Below, in pieces: positions 25,906 through 34,279 of a DNA stretch of 64,000 nt (positions are counted from its first letter, which is position 1; each line of letters begins with the position of its first letter). The notes under the pieces were generated by a model. The model had not been told where the DNA came from. It made no database searches and worked only from the letters and a program-made list of their open reading frames with translations. The stretch is from Dethiobacter sp. GTDB taxonomy: Bacteria > Bacillota > Dethiobacteria > Dethiobacterales > Dethiobacteraceae. A program made the translations under genes and the position numbers. The stretch is taken from NCBI GenBank assembly GCA_018335875.1, contig JAGXRN010000042.1:124001-188000 (forward strand). The letters are read 5' to 3'.

Positions 25906-27027
25906 TTAATTAACTTCTCTTGTAGCAGCTACTTCTTCGTTATTGGCGTCAAACCTCGGAACTGTTTCGAATTTTAAATCAAAATATTTTTTTGCAATAT
26001 CAGGATGTTTATTTTCGAAATCTCTGAGGTATCTCACAGTCGAACTTTTTTCTCCATTAGCCTCACAATATTCTCTAAAACTTTTCTTTTTAAAGAAGTT
26101 TGGCTGGTTACACCAACGAGCAATATTTATGTAAAGCCCTGCAAATTCACTTTGCTTATATGTATCATATCTCATGATATATGGCAAGCACCTGTATTTC
26201 ATAAGAACAGAAATACGCTCAAAAACACTGATAATATCATTTACATCTTGTGATTCATAGGCACAAAGTATGTAGAGTTTAGTGGTTTTCGAACAATATT
26301 TACGCCAAATATTTAGTTTTCGCTCAATTAATTCACGGTCTTTCAGATAATCGAATGCAAATATGTAATCACCTTTATATTTTGCTTTACTAAGGACACT
26401 AGCCTTTTCCTCTGTCATTAAACGAATATCAATGCCTTGCCTGAACTGAAAATAGCGTTTTGTTTCAGCTAGTTCGTCGAAAACTTCTCGCCAGTTTTCA
26501 TACCCTAGGATATTATCATCCCAGAGATAGATATATTTCCGAGTTGGGTCAACGAACTCTGATACCTTAGCATGCCGTACTACACGGTCATATTTTTTAT
26601 TAACGCAAAAACTACACTTTCTAAAGCATCCTCTTGTAGCAAACCCAATAGAGTAATCCATATAATCAGAAAAATGCTGAGGCTTTATCCCTCTGCCAAT
26701 TTCTTTTTCTACAAATTTATCATAAAGATGATAATCTGGCATGTGGTGTTCGATTTCAGTTGGAAGGTCTTGTTTTTCTTCAGGAAGAAACCCTGTACCT
26801 CCATATTCAACATTAGGCAAAGTGAGAATTTTTGAATTTATTTTTGTAAATGTAAAAACTTTTGAGATGTATACCTTATCGAATGATTCTAAACTATTGT
26901 AGTCAAACAGGAGCTCCGTTTCATATCCCAAAGTGTTTTTCATGTAACCACTAAGTTTCATAAGTGCCAAGTTAGGATGTCGTGTTCCATTATCAATTAG
27001 GTCCGCGTCAATAAAGCCAATTCGCAT
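25906..27027 (-). CDS. Radical SAM protein in a nuclease operon
   Basis: The 373-residue protein has a B12-binding-like N-terminal alpha/beta region ('MRIGFIDADLIDNGTRHPNL') and a radical SAM core with the cluster motif 'TRGCFRKCSFCVN' (CX3CX2C, near residue 136) and 'YIYLWDDNILG' for the second strand. The substrate is unknown. The ATG follows AAGGTGAG. Expression is probably under the promoter with a LexA-like palindrome directly upstream, and the next gene encodes a PD-(D/E)XK nuclease. The combination suggests nucleic acid modification or damage response, not primary metabolism. Confidence 0.8.
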   Translation of the reverse strand: MRIGFIDADLIDNGTRHPNLALMKLSGYMKNTLGYETELLFDYNSLESFDKVYISKVFTFTKINSKILTLPNVEYGGTGFLPEEKQDLPTEIEHHMPDYHLYDKFVEKEIGRGIKPQHFSDYMDYSIGFATRGCFRKCSFCVNKKYDRVVRHAKVSEFVDPTRKYIYLWDDNILGYENWREVFDELAETKRYFQFRQGIDIRLMTEEKASVLSKAKYKGDYIFAFDYLKDRELIERKLNIWRKYCSKTTKLYILCAYESQDVNDIISVFERISVLMKYRCLPYIMRYDTYKQSEFAGLYINIARWCNQPNFFKKKSFREYCEANGEKSSTVRYLRDFENKHPDIAKKYFDLKFETVPRFDANNEEVAATREVN

Positions 27028-27058
27028 ATAGTCTCACCTTCATAGTTCTTTTATTATT

Positions 27059-27087
27059 ATTATATAAGAACATATGTTCCACTTCAA
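27059..27087 (-). promoter_or_regulatory. Sigma-A promoter with LexA-like operator
   Basis: On the minus strand, TTGAAG and TATAAT are separated by exactly 17 bases. Between them lies the perfect palindrome GAACATATGTTC (27068-27079), which fits the Gram-positive LexA consensus GAACRNRYGTTC. Such a position would block RNA polymerase when LexA is bound and release it after DNA damage. It drives the radical SAM/nuclease pair. Confidence 0.8.
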
Positions 27088-27096
27088 CGATTATTT

Positions 27097-28236
27097 TTAC
27101 ATTTTAGCTAAAACCGATTCAACCTCTATTACACCGTTAACAAGCAGATATTCAAATAACCTTTTAATATTTGGCCTTCTTCGATTGATTGTTGATTGTT
27201 TTAAATATGGGCGAAGATAATTATCTAGACTAAAAGAATCATTCATATGTTTATCGATTATATCTTTAACAATCGCCATTCTATAAATTTGTGCCTTCAA
27301 TATTTCGCGTTTATTCGTATTATTTTCCTGTAAAAATCCCTTCCCAAGTTTAGTTAGAAAAACTTTCCTTGGCCGTCCTTGTGTAATCGTTGTAAAATCC
27401 AATAGCTCGGCAAGTTTTGAATGATTCTCACCATATTTTCTGTCAGCTACCTCTCCTCTCTGTCCTTCCTGAAGTTTCCTACCCATTTCCAGAAAAGTTA
27501 AGCCGATATCATTTTCTTTACTTAGTATTTCAACAACAGAAAATGCACCATGCTCAAACGTGCTAAATTGTGGTATTTCTTCAATAGAAATTTCTCCAGC
27601 AGAAACATTCTCGAAAGCTATTCCTTGGGCACCCCTATCAGACACCAGGTTAAACCGAGCAAACTTATCTTTCTTTTTTACTCTTCGCAAAACGTCTAAG
27701 TTTATAAGACTCACAGACTCATTAACATAATTTGTATATTCATTAACAACCTGGTCATAGAAGATATCCAGCGGTTCACTTTGCTCAAAAACTTGATTAA
27801 AATATGATAAAAACTGACTGATAATATTAGGGTCATCAGTTGATATAGCTCCCTCAATATTTCCAATTCTTTTTTCAGCGAATAATCCGTTTAAAGTACA
27901 ATTACCGCTTCCAATTAATAAACTGTTGTCGTTAATAAGAAAGGCTTTCATATGTAAGTTGGAGATTCTACGGACATTAATCGGGTCTATGCAACTAAGT
28001 TTTCGTAAGGTTTCTAGGGCAGATATATCAGAAGCTCCATTAATAAAGTCCGATAAACGCCCTGCAATTAATACTTTTATATTTACCCGTACGCTATTAC
28101 CGTTGAGCCTGTAAGCAGTGATAATTCTTTCTAACGCTTCCTTTTTTAAAAAAGGCGAACAAATTATAATGGAATCTACATCCCTTTGTTGTATAATCCA
28201 ATTTTCAAATAAAGGAGATGGTACAAATAAATTCAT
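27097..28236 (-). CDS. Phospholipase D-like nuclease with C-terminal winged helix
   Basis: The 379-residue protein has an N-terminal PLD-like domain with one HKD motif, 'NLHMKAFLINDNSLLIGSGN' (H-x-K-x4-D then GSxN, near residue 94). Single-HKD enzymes act as dimers, as in BfiI/NgoFVII-type endonucleases. The C-terminal part has a winged-helix-like region ('FTTITQGRPRKVFLTKLGKGF') and a late helical domain that could recognise DNA. It is adjacent to, and upstream of, the LexA-controlled radical SAM/PD-(D/E)XK operon on the same strand. Its own promoter is not obvious. Confidence 0.7.
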   Translation of the reverse strand: MNLFVPSPLFENWIIQQRDVDSIIICSPFLKKEALERIITAYRLNGNSVRVNIKVLIAGRLSDFINGASDISALETLRKLSCIDPINVRRISNLHMKAFLINDNSLLIGSGNCTLNGLFAEKRIGNIEGAISTDDPNIISQFLSYFNQVFEQSEPLDIFYDQVVNEYTNYVNESVSLINLDVLRRVKKKDKFARFNLVSDRGAQGIAFENVSAGEISIEEIPQFSTFEHGAFSVVEILSKENDIGLTFLEMGRKLQEGQRGEVADRKYGENHSKLAELLDFTTITQGRPRKVFLTKLGKGFLQENNTNKREILKAQIYRMAIVKDIIDKHMNDSFSLDNYLRPYLKQSTINRRRPNIKRLFEYLLVNGVIEVESVLAKM

Positions 28237-28350
28237 ACTTCCTTAGCTCCTTATCCAGCGTACACGTATGACCATTTTTTTCTTTTTTCGCCATGAATAG
28301 GCTACTTACCTGCTATCATATAAATTAGTTTTATATGTAGATAGTATAAA

Positions 28351-28396
28351 AAGCTAAAGCACCGAATTGCTTAACAGCCTCAGCGCTTTAGCTTTT
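28351..28396 (-). terminator. Terminator-like hairpin, repeated type
   Basis: AAGCTAAAGC ... GCTTTAGCTT with an internal partly paired loop lies between the lipoprotein gene and the PLD gene. Read on either strand it ends in a T or A run. It shares several blocks with the hairpin at 21771-21801. Confidence 0.6.
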
Positions 28397-28523
28397 TAGT
28401 AGTATCATTTTTAGGCCTGAAATAAGAAGAATAAGCATTATTGTCGCTGAATATCGCAGAAGTGCACAACTACAGGGATGGCTGTATGTAATAAGACTTT
28501 CTATTGACTCTAACCATCCATGT

Positions 28524-28970
28524 TTATTGTTGACCTGGTAATTCTATAATTTGCTCTGTGGATATTTTAATATCAGTAATAAACGGTTGTAAGTCAAGTA
28601 TTTCTTCTTTTGATAATCCTTCTGTATCTATAATGAGCTCGTCATTAATTTTAAGACTTTGATTTGCTGGTAATGACTTTTCAACTATGACTGTCAATTC
28701 TTCAGTTATAACTATGTTAGAAATTCCATCTCCTAAAATAGGTGTGATTGATTTAACATATATGTCTCGGTTCTCCTCATTAGTTAAAGTAATTGAATAC
28801 GATAACTTTTGCTTATCCATGATGTCGTTATTATCAGCAGCTCCTACTCCCGTGGTCATACTATAAATTTGCAGCCCTATCATATTGTCTGGATTCGAGG
28901 GATTGCAACCTATTAGCAACATACCTACTAATATAAACCATCCAATAAATATCAATTTTTGTGTCCTCAT
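28524..28970 (-). CDS. Predicted lipoprotein
   Basis: The 148-residue protein has a type II signal peptide: basic start, hydrophobic core 'LIFIGWFILVGMLL' and lipobox 'LIGC' (Cys near residue 22). The mature part is a beta-rich extracytoplasmic domain with no recognised family. It appears to be a single-gene unit on the minus strand of the island. Confidence 0.65.
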   Translation of the reverse strand: MRTQKLIFIGWFILVGMLLIGCNPSNPDNMIGLQIYSMTTGVGAADNNDIMDKQKLSYSITLTNEENRDIYVKSITPILGDGISNIVITEELTVIVEKSLPANQSLKINDELIIDTEGLSKEEILDLQPFITDIKISTEQIIELPGQQ

Positions 28971-29090
28971 TAGGAATCCCCTATCTTGTTTTTCAGCAAG
29001 GCACTTTTATTAACCTTTATATATACGGTTCTGGGTGGTTTCCTCTTACAAGACTACCACGGTTTTCATAATAGACATAAATTAGTTATA

Positions 29091-29372
29091 TTATTTTACC
29101 AAATGTAGCCTTGTTTTTTTTACTTTGTATAGCTCCTGTTCAACCATCTCAGGAGGCAGAACCTCGCCCTCTTTCCCGATTTGAACATATTCACCTTTAT
29201 CAAAGCATACAGCACAAAAAATTCCTGTTCTTTCGTATGTTGTAACGCCCGTAACAGTAAAAGATGGATTTGTATCAAAGCTGGTTATAAGCCCACCGAT
29301 GTTAAGTTCAAGGAAGTGAACACAATTTTCACATAGTGGGCATACTGTCTCTTTAATTGAGTTAAAAGACAA
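29091..29372 (-). CDS. Small protein with paired CxxC motifs
   Basis: The 93-residue protein has 'VCPLCENC' near residue 11 and 'FCAVC' near residue 53, likely four cysteine ligands for zinc. I do not recognise a family. The TTG start sits eight bases after GGGGG. A small zinc-ribbon-like regulator is possible. Confidence 0.5.
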   Translation of the reverse strand: MSFNSIKETVCPLCENCVHFLELNIGGLITSFDTNPSFTVTGVTTYERTGIFCAVCFDKGEYVQIGKEGEVLPPEMVEQELYKVKKTRLHLVK

Positions 29373-29438
29373 ATTTGTCGCCCCCTTTTTTCAATTATTC
29401 ACAAAGTTAAACGGATGGTAAATCTTCTCTATCAAAAT

Positions 29439-29470
29439 AAAAAATCCCTTCAAATTAAAGGGATTTTTTT
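29439..29470 (-). terminator. Terminator after the Spo0E-like gene
   Basis: AAAAATCCCTT ... AAAGGGATTTTTTT forms a hairpin with A and T runs on each side, 11 bases from the end of the 29481-29681 gene; it may work in both directions. Confidence 0.8.
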
Positions 29471-29480
29471 CACAGTGCAT

Positions 29481-29681
29481 TTATTTTTTCATGATATCGA
29501 TAATGTAGCTATCCAATATATTACTTTGTTTGAGAACAGCTCTGTTATTGAAACCTAACTGATTGACAAGCATGTATAATCGCAGTCTCTCAGCCTCCAA
29601 GCAAACATCTATTTCCCATTTGGTATTTTGTAAATTCTCTGCTTCTTCAGGTATTTTTTCAGCGGTTTCCGTTTTCAACAA
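29481..29681 (-). CDS. Spo0E-like aspartyl-phosphate phosphatase family protein
   Basis: The 66-residue protein has the Spo0E-type helical hairpin: 'EAERLRLYMLVNQLGFNN' followed by 'AVLKQSNILDSYIIDIMKK', with the S-x3-D motif as S-N-I-L-D. Spo0E-family phosphatases dephosphorylate Spo0A-P and delay sporulation. The first 28 residues are charged and unlike the family. The TTG start has AAGGAGG four bases upstream. Placed on a mobile island it could allow the element to influence host sporulation (inference). Confidence 0.65.
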   Translation of the reverse strand: MLKTETAEKIPEEAENLQNTKWEIDVCLEAERLRLYMLVNQLGFNNRAVLKQSNILDSYIIDIMKK

Positions 29682-30411
29682 CTGCCTCCTTTTTAAAACA
29701 AATTATTTGAAATTTCATCCAATTATCAATACTATATAGAAATCATTCAGATGTTTCAAGGGGAATTTTGTAGTTTTTTATAAATCCCTGTTTTTTATAG
29801 GGTACGTGGGGTTTTTACCGAGCTATATAGTCTAGGAGCAGACGGACGATTCAATAGTTCAATATGAATTAGAATAAAATCTGACTGACAGAGTGATATA
29901 CGACTGTATGTGACTTTATGTGTTGTATATTTATTGTAAGAGGCTGTTATAATAAAATATGAATGTTATAGTAATATAATCATTAATTATCTTATTATTT
30001 TATAATATAACCATAATTTGGGGTATTCCCCGTGTGAACTAATGATGTTATAATTGCTCCATCAACGAGGAGGTGTTCGCAACATGACGCACAATAAAAC
30101 ATCATACAACAGGATGTATTTTCAACATGAAGTATTACGAAGCGGCAAACGATTTTCTAGTGTCCCGAAGTTACAACCCCGATATTAGTACCAGAACCTC
30201 TGGTTTTAATCGCGAATGATGTTGACCAAATTAATCAAACCGTATTATTGAAAGTCAGAAAAGTACGATAAAAGATAAACGACCCATTCTTCCAAGAGAA
30301 CAATGGAAAACGAGCCAAATTTACGCTACACCTATAAAAACAAGGTAGGCCTATTGAGTCAGTATTGGGAGGCCTTCCCTAATTTTAAAACACCAGGAGG
30401 TTTTTAGCAGC
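29682..30411. other. Regulatory/non-coding region with recombinase gene debris
   Basis: About 730 AT-rich bases separate minus-strand cargo from the plus-strand recombinase at 30412. Apart from the debris at 30084-30219, I see only promoter-like AT boxes and the small palindrome GGGGTATTCCCC near 30019. Confidence 0.4.
30084..30219 (+). pseudogene. 5' remnant of a recombinase gene copy
   Basis: An ATG at 30127 opens MKYYEAANDFLVSRSYNPD, very like the start of the recombinase at 30412 (MKYYEGVNKWRLSNPNYTD). The frame stops after 30 codons at 30219. A strong AGGAGGTG site in front of an overlapping short frame (ATG at 30084) probably belonged to the lost gene. Confidence 0.5.
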
Positions 30412-31347
30412 ATGAAGTATTATGAAGGAGTAAATAAATGGCGATTATCCAATCCAAACTACACAGATAGAGTGATAATGTTTTACTGGGAGCAACTCCG
30501 TGCAGTTGAAGCTATACTGAAGAAGACGTTCCCTGATTGCGTAGAGGATATCTCACTGATTGATAAACAAACCATTCATTCGATTATTCATTACATGCAA
30601 GAAATGGGTATGTCCGACATGTTGATTGCTACACGGTTAAACAGTCTAAAAATTCTCATCACCTACTTATCGAGTAATGGTATTATGATGGACACAGGTA
30701 AAGATATTCATTTTAGAATCCGAAGCAACAACAAAATTGCATTTACTTTACAGGAAATAACGGCCATGTTTAATGTATTAGACTATAACAGTGTACGAGA
30801 TATGTGCACGCTCGCTATTGCATTGTTGATGCTTGATACAGGGGCCAGAACGCGTGAAATATGTCAGCTAGACATGGACCATGTGGACCTTGTTAATAGA
30901 ACCGTCTATCTCGGCCCACGAACATTTACAAGGGGCGAAAATATACCGTTTGGCAAGATTACATGCAAAGCTCTTGAAAATTACTTAAACTCCCGCTCCA
31001 TGGATAAAGACCAGCCAGGTGTACCCTTTTTTCAAGAGCGAGATGGACGAAGAATACAAGACCGTACTATTCTTCGTAATATGAAAAAAATGGGCGAGAT
31101 GGCCAACATTCAAAGCGTTCGTTGCACACCGTCTACGTTTCGCAACACGTTTGCCATTCGTTTTCTCGCAGGTGGTGGGTCGGCGATATTATTAATGCAT
31201 ATATTATGCTACCGAAAGTTTAAATCACTGAATAGGTATCTTACGTGCGAATCACAAAGAACCGAAATCAATGATGATGATAAACGAGCCTACAGAGATG
31301 CACTAAACCGTATTTTTGACCATTGCAAGATTAATCACCCCACATAA
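30412..31347 (+). CDS. Tyrosine recombinase, catalytically degenerate
   Basis: The 311-residue protein is homologous to the recombinase at 32206 (shared 'FPDC...LID' block in the core-binding domain and 'IPFG' block). It keeps the first Arg ('DTGARTREICQL'), second Arg ('STFRNTFAIRF') and Tyr ('LNRYLT'). It lacks the HxxR His (Ser/Thr instead) and the following His (Asn instead), and the usual GH box reads 'MHILCY'. It is probably inactive or an accessory DNA-binding protein. AGGAGG precedes the ATG. Confidence 0.8.
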   Translation: MKYYEGVNKWRLSNPNYTDRVIMFYWEQLRAVEAILKKTFPDCVEDISLIDKQTIHSIIHYMQEMGMSDMLIATRLNSLKILITYLSSNGIMMDTGKDIHFRIRSNNKIAFTLQEITAMFNVLDYNSVRDMCTLAIALLMLDTGARTREICQLDMDHVDLVNRTVYLGPRTFTRGENIPFGKITCKALENYLNSRSMDKDQPGVPFFQERDGRRIQDRTILRNMKKMGEMANIQSVRCTPSTFRNTFAIRFLAGGGSAILLMHILCYRKFKSLNRYLTCESQRTEINDDDKRAYRDALNRIFDHCKINHPT

Positions 31348-31349
31348 AT

Positions 31350-31393
31350 AATAAGGTCATCCGAATCAAAGACTTGATTCGGATGACCTTATT
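31350..31393. terminator. Bidirectional terminator between convergent recombinase genes
   Basis: AATAAGGTCATCCGAATCAA and its exact 20-bp inverted copy flank a four-base loop, between the plus-strand recombinase and the minus-strand recombinase remnant. The intact pair at 32206-34279 has a similar hairpin. Confidence 0.85.
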
Positions 31394-31397
31394 GATT

Positions 31398-31630
31398 TTT
31401 AAACGGGCTAAACTTCTTGTGTTGCCTTTTCATTTCTGGGCAAAACATATCCACCGATGCACCATCTCCCAGTCAGTATGCCCCTATGATTTTCTTTAGG
31501 GTTAAGGGGTCCCCCCCATTTAGGATATACAATTTTGCAAAGGTATGTGTCGTCCCGCCTTTTTCGCCAGAATGCTGATTCGTTCCTGTATGGTTCGGGG
31601 ACATGGTCTCGTTATCTAGTGTTATAAAAA
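31398..31630 (-). pseudogene. Decayed C-terminal remnant of a tyrosine recombinase
   Basis: The minus strand encodes 'HTFAKLYILNGGDPLTLKKI', nearly identical to the catalytic region of the intact recombinase at 33320-34279. It then has a stop codon, and the end 'KRQHKKFSPFKN' aligns with 'KKQHQRFSPLKN'. The HxxR residues and the nucleophile region are disrupted. Only about 75 codons remain. It is the counterpart of the intact minus-strand gene, in an older copy of the same element. Confidence 0.8.
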
Positions 31631-31783
31631 AATCTTCTAGTGTGCCGCGCTGTGCTATAGCATAGTTTTACGACGGTCGTAGATTTCATGGTATCACGGC
31701 GGATTTTACGCTGACGCACGCTTTCGCTTTTTGGATGGTCGTGTAAACGAAAACAAGGACTCTTGAAGCCCTTGTTTTGCATA

Positions 31784-31841
31784 TGGAGTCGGGGATAAGG
31801 GATGAGATTTGAACCCAACGGTTCCGCCACACGCCCCTTAA
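31784..31841 (-). other. Internal decayed attachment site (tRNA-Leu-like)
   Basis: The plus-strand block TGGAGTCGGGGAT...GATTTGAACCC...CCACACGCCCCTTAA aligns with the 3' half of tRNA-Leu at 34438-34490, with substitutions and small gaps. Just outside it lies a CAAGG...CCTTG hairpin equivalent to the tRNA terminator. It marks the former boundary between two tandemly inserted elements. Confidence 0.75.
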
Positions 31842-32205
31842 AGTTATGCTAGGATGTCATCTTTTTTTTAATAATTTTTTGGTAATTTATTGAATAAATA
31901 TCCTGATTATTTTCAATAAATAGCAATAAAATTAATTACGTGTTTTATCATGAATATTATCATAAGATGCTCACAAAGGTAACAAATACAAGGGTTTGTA
32001 GCTTCATGTAATTGCAATTATATCGTATTTTACTATGTCATATATATTTAAGTTATAGCCCAATTTCATAATATTACATGCTATATAGTCAACATGCCTG
32101 TATATACCATATATAACCATTTACGCACCAAACTCTACTGTGCTATATTTATGTCACCCAAACAAAAGGAGCTGAAATCTTATTGACAAGTCGAAATTAG
32201 CATCA
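31842..32205. other. AT-rich region upstream of the outer recombinase
   Basis: The 364 bases are very AT-rich with several TATATA-like boxes and no supported ORF. By position it would hold the attachment-site arm region and promoter for the recombinase at 32206. Confidence 0.4.
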
Positions 32206-33264
32206 GTGCGTTACCAGTCTCCTTATCTGAAAAAAAGAGATAGTATGGACCCCAAAATGTTGTCGGAGGCTTTCCAAAGGTTCCTAGAGGAATATAATCC
32301 TCTTGGAGAAACAGAGGCAAGAAAGAAAATCTCATTTGACGATGCAAGAATTATGTACATCAGAAAGCGAAGACATTCTCGTAAGGTAAAAAGTGAAAGG
32401 ACGATAAAATTTTATGGAGAAGTTTTAAATGTATTTAGAAATTTTTTACAGGAGGAAGTCCCCGATTGCATAGATGATGCCACACTGATTGATGAGGAAA
32501 TTATTCTTGCGTTTATTGATGAAATGATTGATGACGGCAAAGCGGATTCTACGATTAAGGGTCGCGTAAATACATTGAGAGTATTTTTTCGCGAACTATC
32601 CATTGAAGGTCTAACAAGAAATGTATGTAGGGATATTACGTTTGAATATTCAGGGTACGAGAATATTATCCCCTTCTCAAACTGTCATATCGAGGCCATG
32701 ATGAAGGTACTCAATAACAAATGTCTCGATGACTTACGGACAAAAACCTTTGTTAAACTGTTTATCGAAACGGGGATAAGGCTAAACGAGTTGTATAATC
32801 TCAATATCGAAGATATTGATTTTGAGAATCAACGGATTCATGTCCGCAAAGGAAAATATGACAGAAACAGATTTATACCCTTCGGAAGTGACACAAAAAA
32901 ATATCTTCAAAAATATGTGAATGCGTTTGGTATCTATCGGGGCGCTCTAAGTGACCCATTCTTCATTGGAAAAGATGGTAAGCGTTATGGTAAGCGGAGA
33001 ATACAAGAGGATTTTATGAAGTTGCGACGCAAGGCAAATATCCAAGGTATACGGTGTAGCGCTCACACTTGTCGTCATACCTTTGCTCTCAATTTTATTC
33101 TAAACGGTGGCTCTACCATAGCGCTTAGGCATTTCATGGGGCACAAAACCGAGGAAATGGTAGCACGTTATGTCCGTATTACGCAAGAACACGGAGACAA
33201 AATATTTATCAGCCATTTCGATAAGCTTTCCAACGGTAGGTTAGAAAACCCCGACGATTTTTAA
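32206..33264 (+). CDS. Tyrosine recombinase (intact) of the outer element
   Basis: The 352-residue protein has an N-terminal SAM-like core-binding domain (about residues 60-150) and a full catalytic set: 'ETGIRLNELYNL', 'HVRKGKYDRNRFIPFG', 'SAHTCRHTFALNF', 'FMGHKTEEMVARYVRI'. It converges with the recombinase at 33320, separated by a hairpin. The start is uncertain: the GTG at 32206 lacks a good site and the ATG at 32245 is an alternative, while a GGAGCTGAAA lies 40 bases upstream. Confidence 0.83.
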   Translation: MRYQSPYLKKRDSMDPKMLSEAFQRFLEEYNPLGETEARKKISFDDARIMYIRKRRHSRKVKSERTIKFYGEVLNVFRNFLQEEVPDCIDDATLIDEEIILAFIDEMIDDGKADSTIKGRVNTLRVFFRELSIEGLTRNVCRDITFEYSGYENIIPFSNCHIEAMMKVLNNKCLDDLRTKTFVKLFIETGIRLNELYNLNIEDIDFENQRIHVRKGKYDRNRFIPFGSDTKKYLQKYVNAFGIYRGALSDPFFIGKDGKRYGKRRIQEDFMKLRRKANIQGIRCSAHTCRHTFALNFILNGGSTIALRHFMGHKTEEMVARYVRITQEHGDKIFISHFDKLSNGRLENPDDF

Positions 33265-33270
33265 AGGTTT

Positions 33271-33307
33271 GGTCAAACATCCCAAGTTACGATTGGGATG
33301 TTTGACC
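33271..33307. terminator. Bidirectional terminator between convergent recombinases
   Basis: GGTCAAACATCCCAA and its exact inverted copy surround a seven-base loop, seven bases after the plus-strand stop codon. Confidence 0.85.
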
Positions 33308-33319
33308 TATCTTTCGAAG

Positions 33320-34279
33320 TTATAGGTTTTTTAACGGGCTAAACCGTTGATGCTGTTTTTTGATATCCGTTGAAAACATGTCTACATAACGGTGTACCAT
33401 TCCCCAATCTGCATGACCAAGAATTTTTTTTAGGGTAAAGGGGTCACCCCCATTTAAAATGTAGAGCTTGGCAAAGGTATGCCGCCAGATATGCGGAGAC
33501 GACTTCTTCTTGACGCCAGCTTTTTTAGCCAATGTTTCAAGTCTTCCCTGAATCGTTCGGTTTGCCATAGGCTCATTGTCTATGGACACAAAAACCACAT
33601 CGGTAGGCAATTTGCCACGGGCATTCAGATATTCCCGTAATGGTTTTTTCAGCTCATCACCCAAAGGGACAAAACGTTCTTTGCTCCCTTTTCCATCTAG
33701 GCAAAGCAGGTCGTCCCTCCAGTAAATATCTTGTACCCTAAGTTTTCTCACTTCACTTACCCTGGCTCCTGTATCAAGCAATGTTTTGAGGATTGCCAGG
33801 TCGCGTAACCCTGTAAAAGTCTTTTTGTCGCAAGCTTTAAAGAATGCCTCGATTTCATCATTATCCAGAGAAATAATGACCTTTTGCTTCTCCTTAAGCT
33901 TATCTAGCACTGCTGCAATATCGGTGTCCACATATCCTTCCTGCAGTAAAAACTTCCAAAACGCTTTGAACGTTTTCAAACGGTTGTTGATGGTAGTCGG
34001 TTGATTTTTGAAAGTTTTTATTGAATACAGGATGAAGTTATGCTTTAATTGATTCGTTGTTATCGTCTTTAAATCCAAAGGAATACCTTGCTCGTGAAAT
34101 GCCTTCTTTAGCACATGGAAGTTTTCGATGTGCCACTCGATGGTTCTCGGCGTTCGATTCTTGATGACCTGCTCTTTTAAAAACAAATTAACCGCATCGT
34201 CAAACGATAGTGTTTCCCCATCTTTTGGAAACACAAAGGTGTGTTCCCCAGGGAAAAGTTCATTTTTTCTTCGTTTCAT
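33320..34279 (-). CDS. Tyrosine recombinase (intact) adjacent to the tRNA-Leu attachment site
   Basis: The 319-residue protein has all catalytic residues: 'DTGARVSEVRKL', 'LDGKGSKERFVPLG', 'SPHIWRHTFAKLY', 'ILGHADWGMVHRYVDM'. It is XerC/D-like, with a core-binding domain around residues 27-120. It starts 158 bases from the tRNA-Leu 3' end, the normal place for the integrase of a tRNA-targeting element, and is transcribed away from the tRNA. A decayed copy of its C-terminus lies at 31398-31630. Confidence 0.87.
   Translation of the reverse strand: MKRRKNELFPGEHTFVFPKDGETLSFDDAVNLFLKEQVIKNRTPRTIEWHIENFHVLKKAFHEQGIPLDLKTITTNQLKHNFILYSIKTFKNQPTTINNRLKTFKAFWKFLLQEGYVDTDIAAVLDKLKEKQKVIISLDNDEIEAFFKACDKKTFTGLRDLAILKTLLDTGARVSEVRKLRVQDIYWRDDLLCLDGKGSKERFVPLGDELKKPLREYLNARGKLPTDVVFVSIDNEPMANRTIQGRLETLAKKAGVKKKSSPHIWRHTFAKLYILNGGDPFTLKKILGHADWGMVHRYVDMFSTDIKKQHQRFSPLKNL

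Noticed and set aside
6803-29681. CRISPR array, integron attC cassette array or prophage
   Set aside because: No regularly spaced repeats, no recognisable attC palindromes and no phage structural genes; the intergenic repeats are too few and irregular.
31612-31830. 72-codon ORF across the decayed attachment site
   Set aside because: It crosses tRNA-derived sequence and a terminator hairpin, so it is a chance frame.
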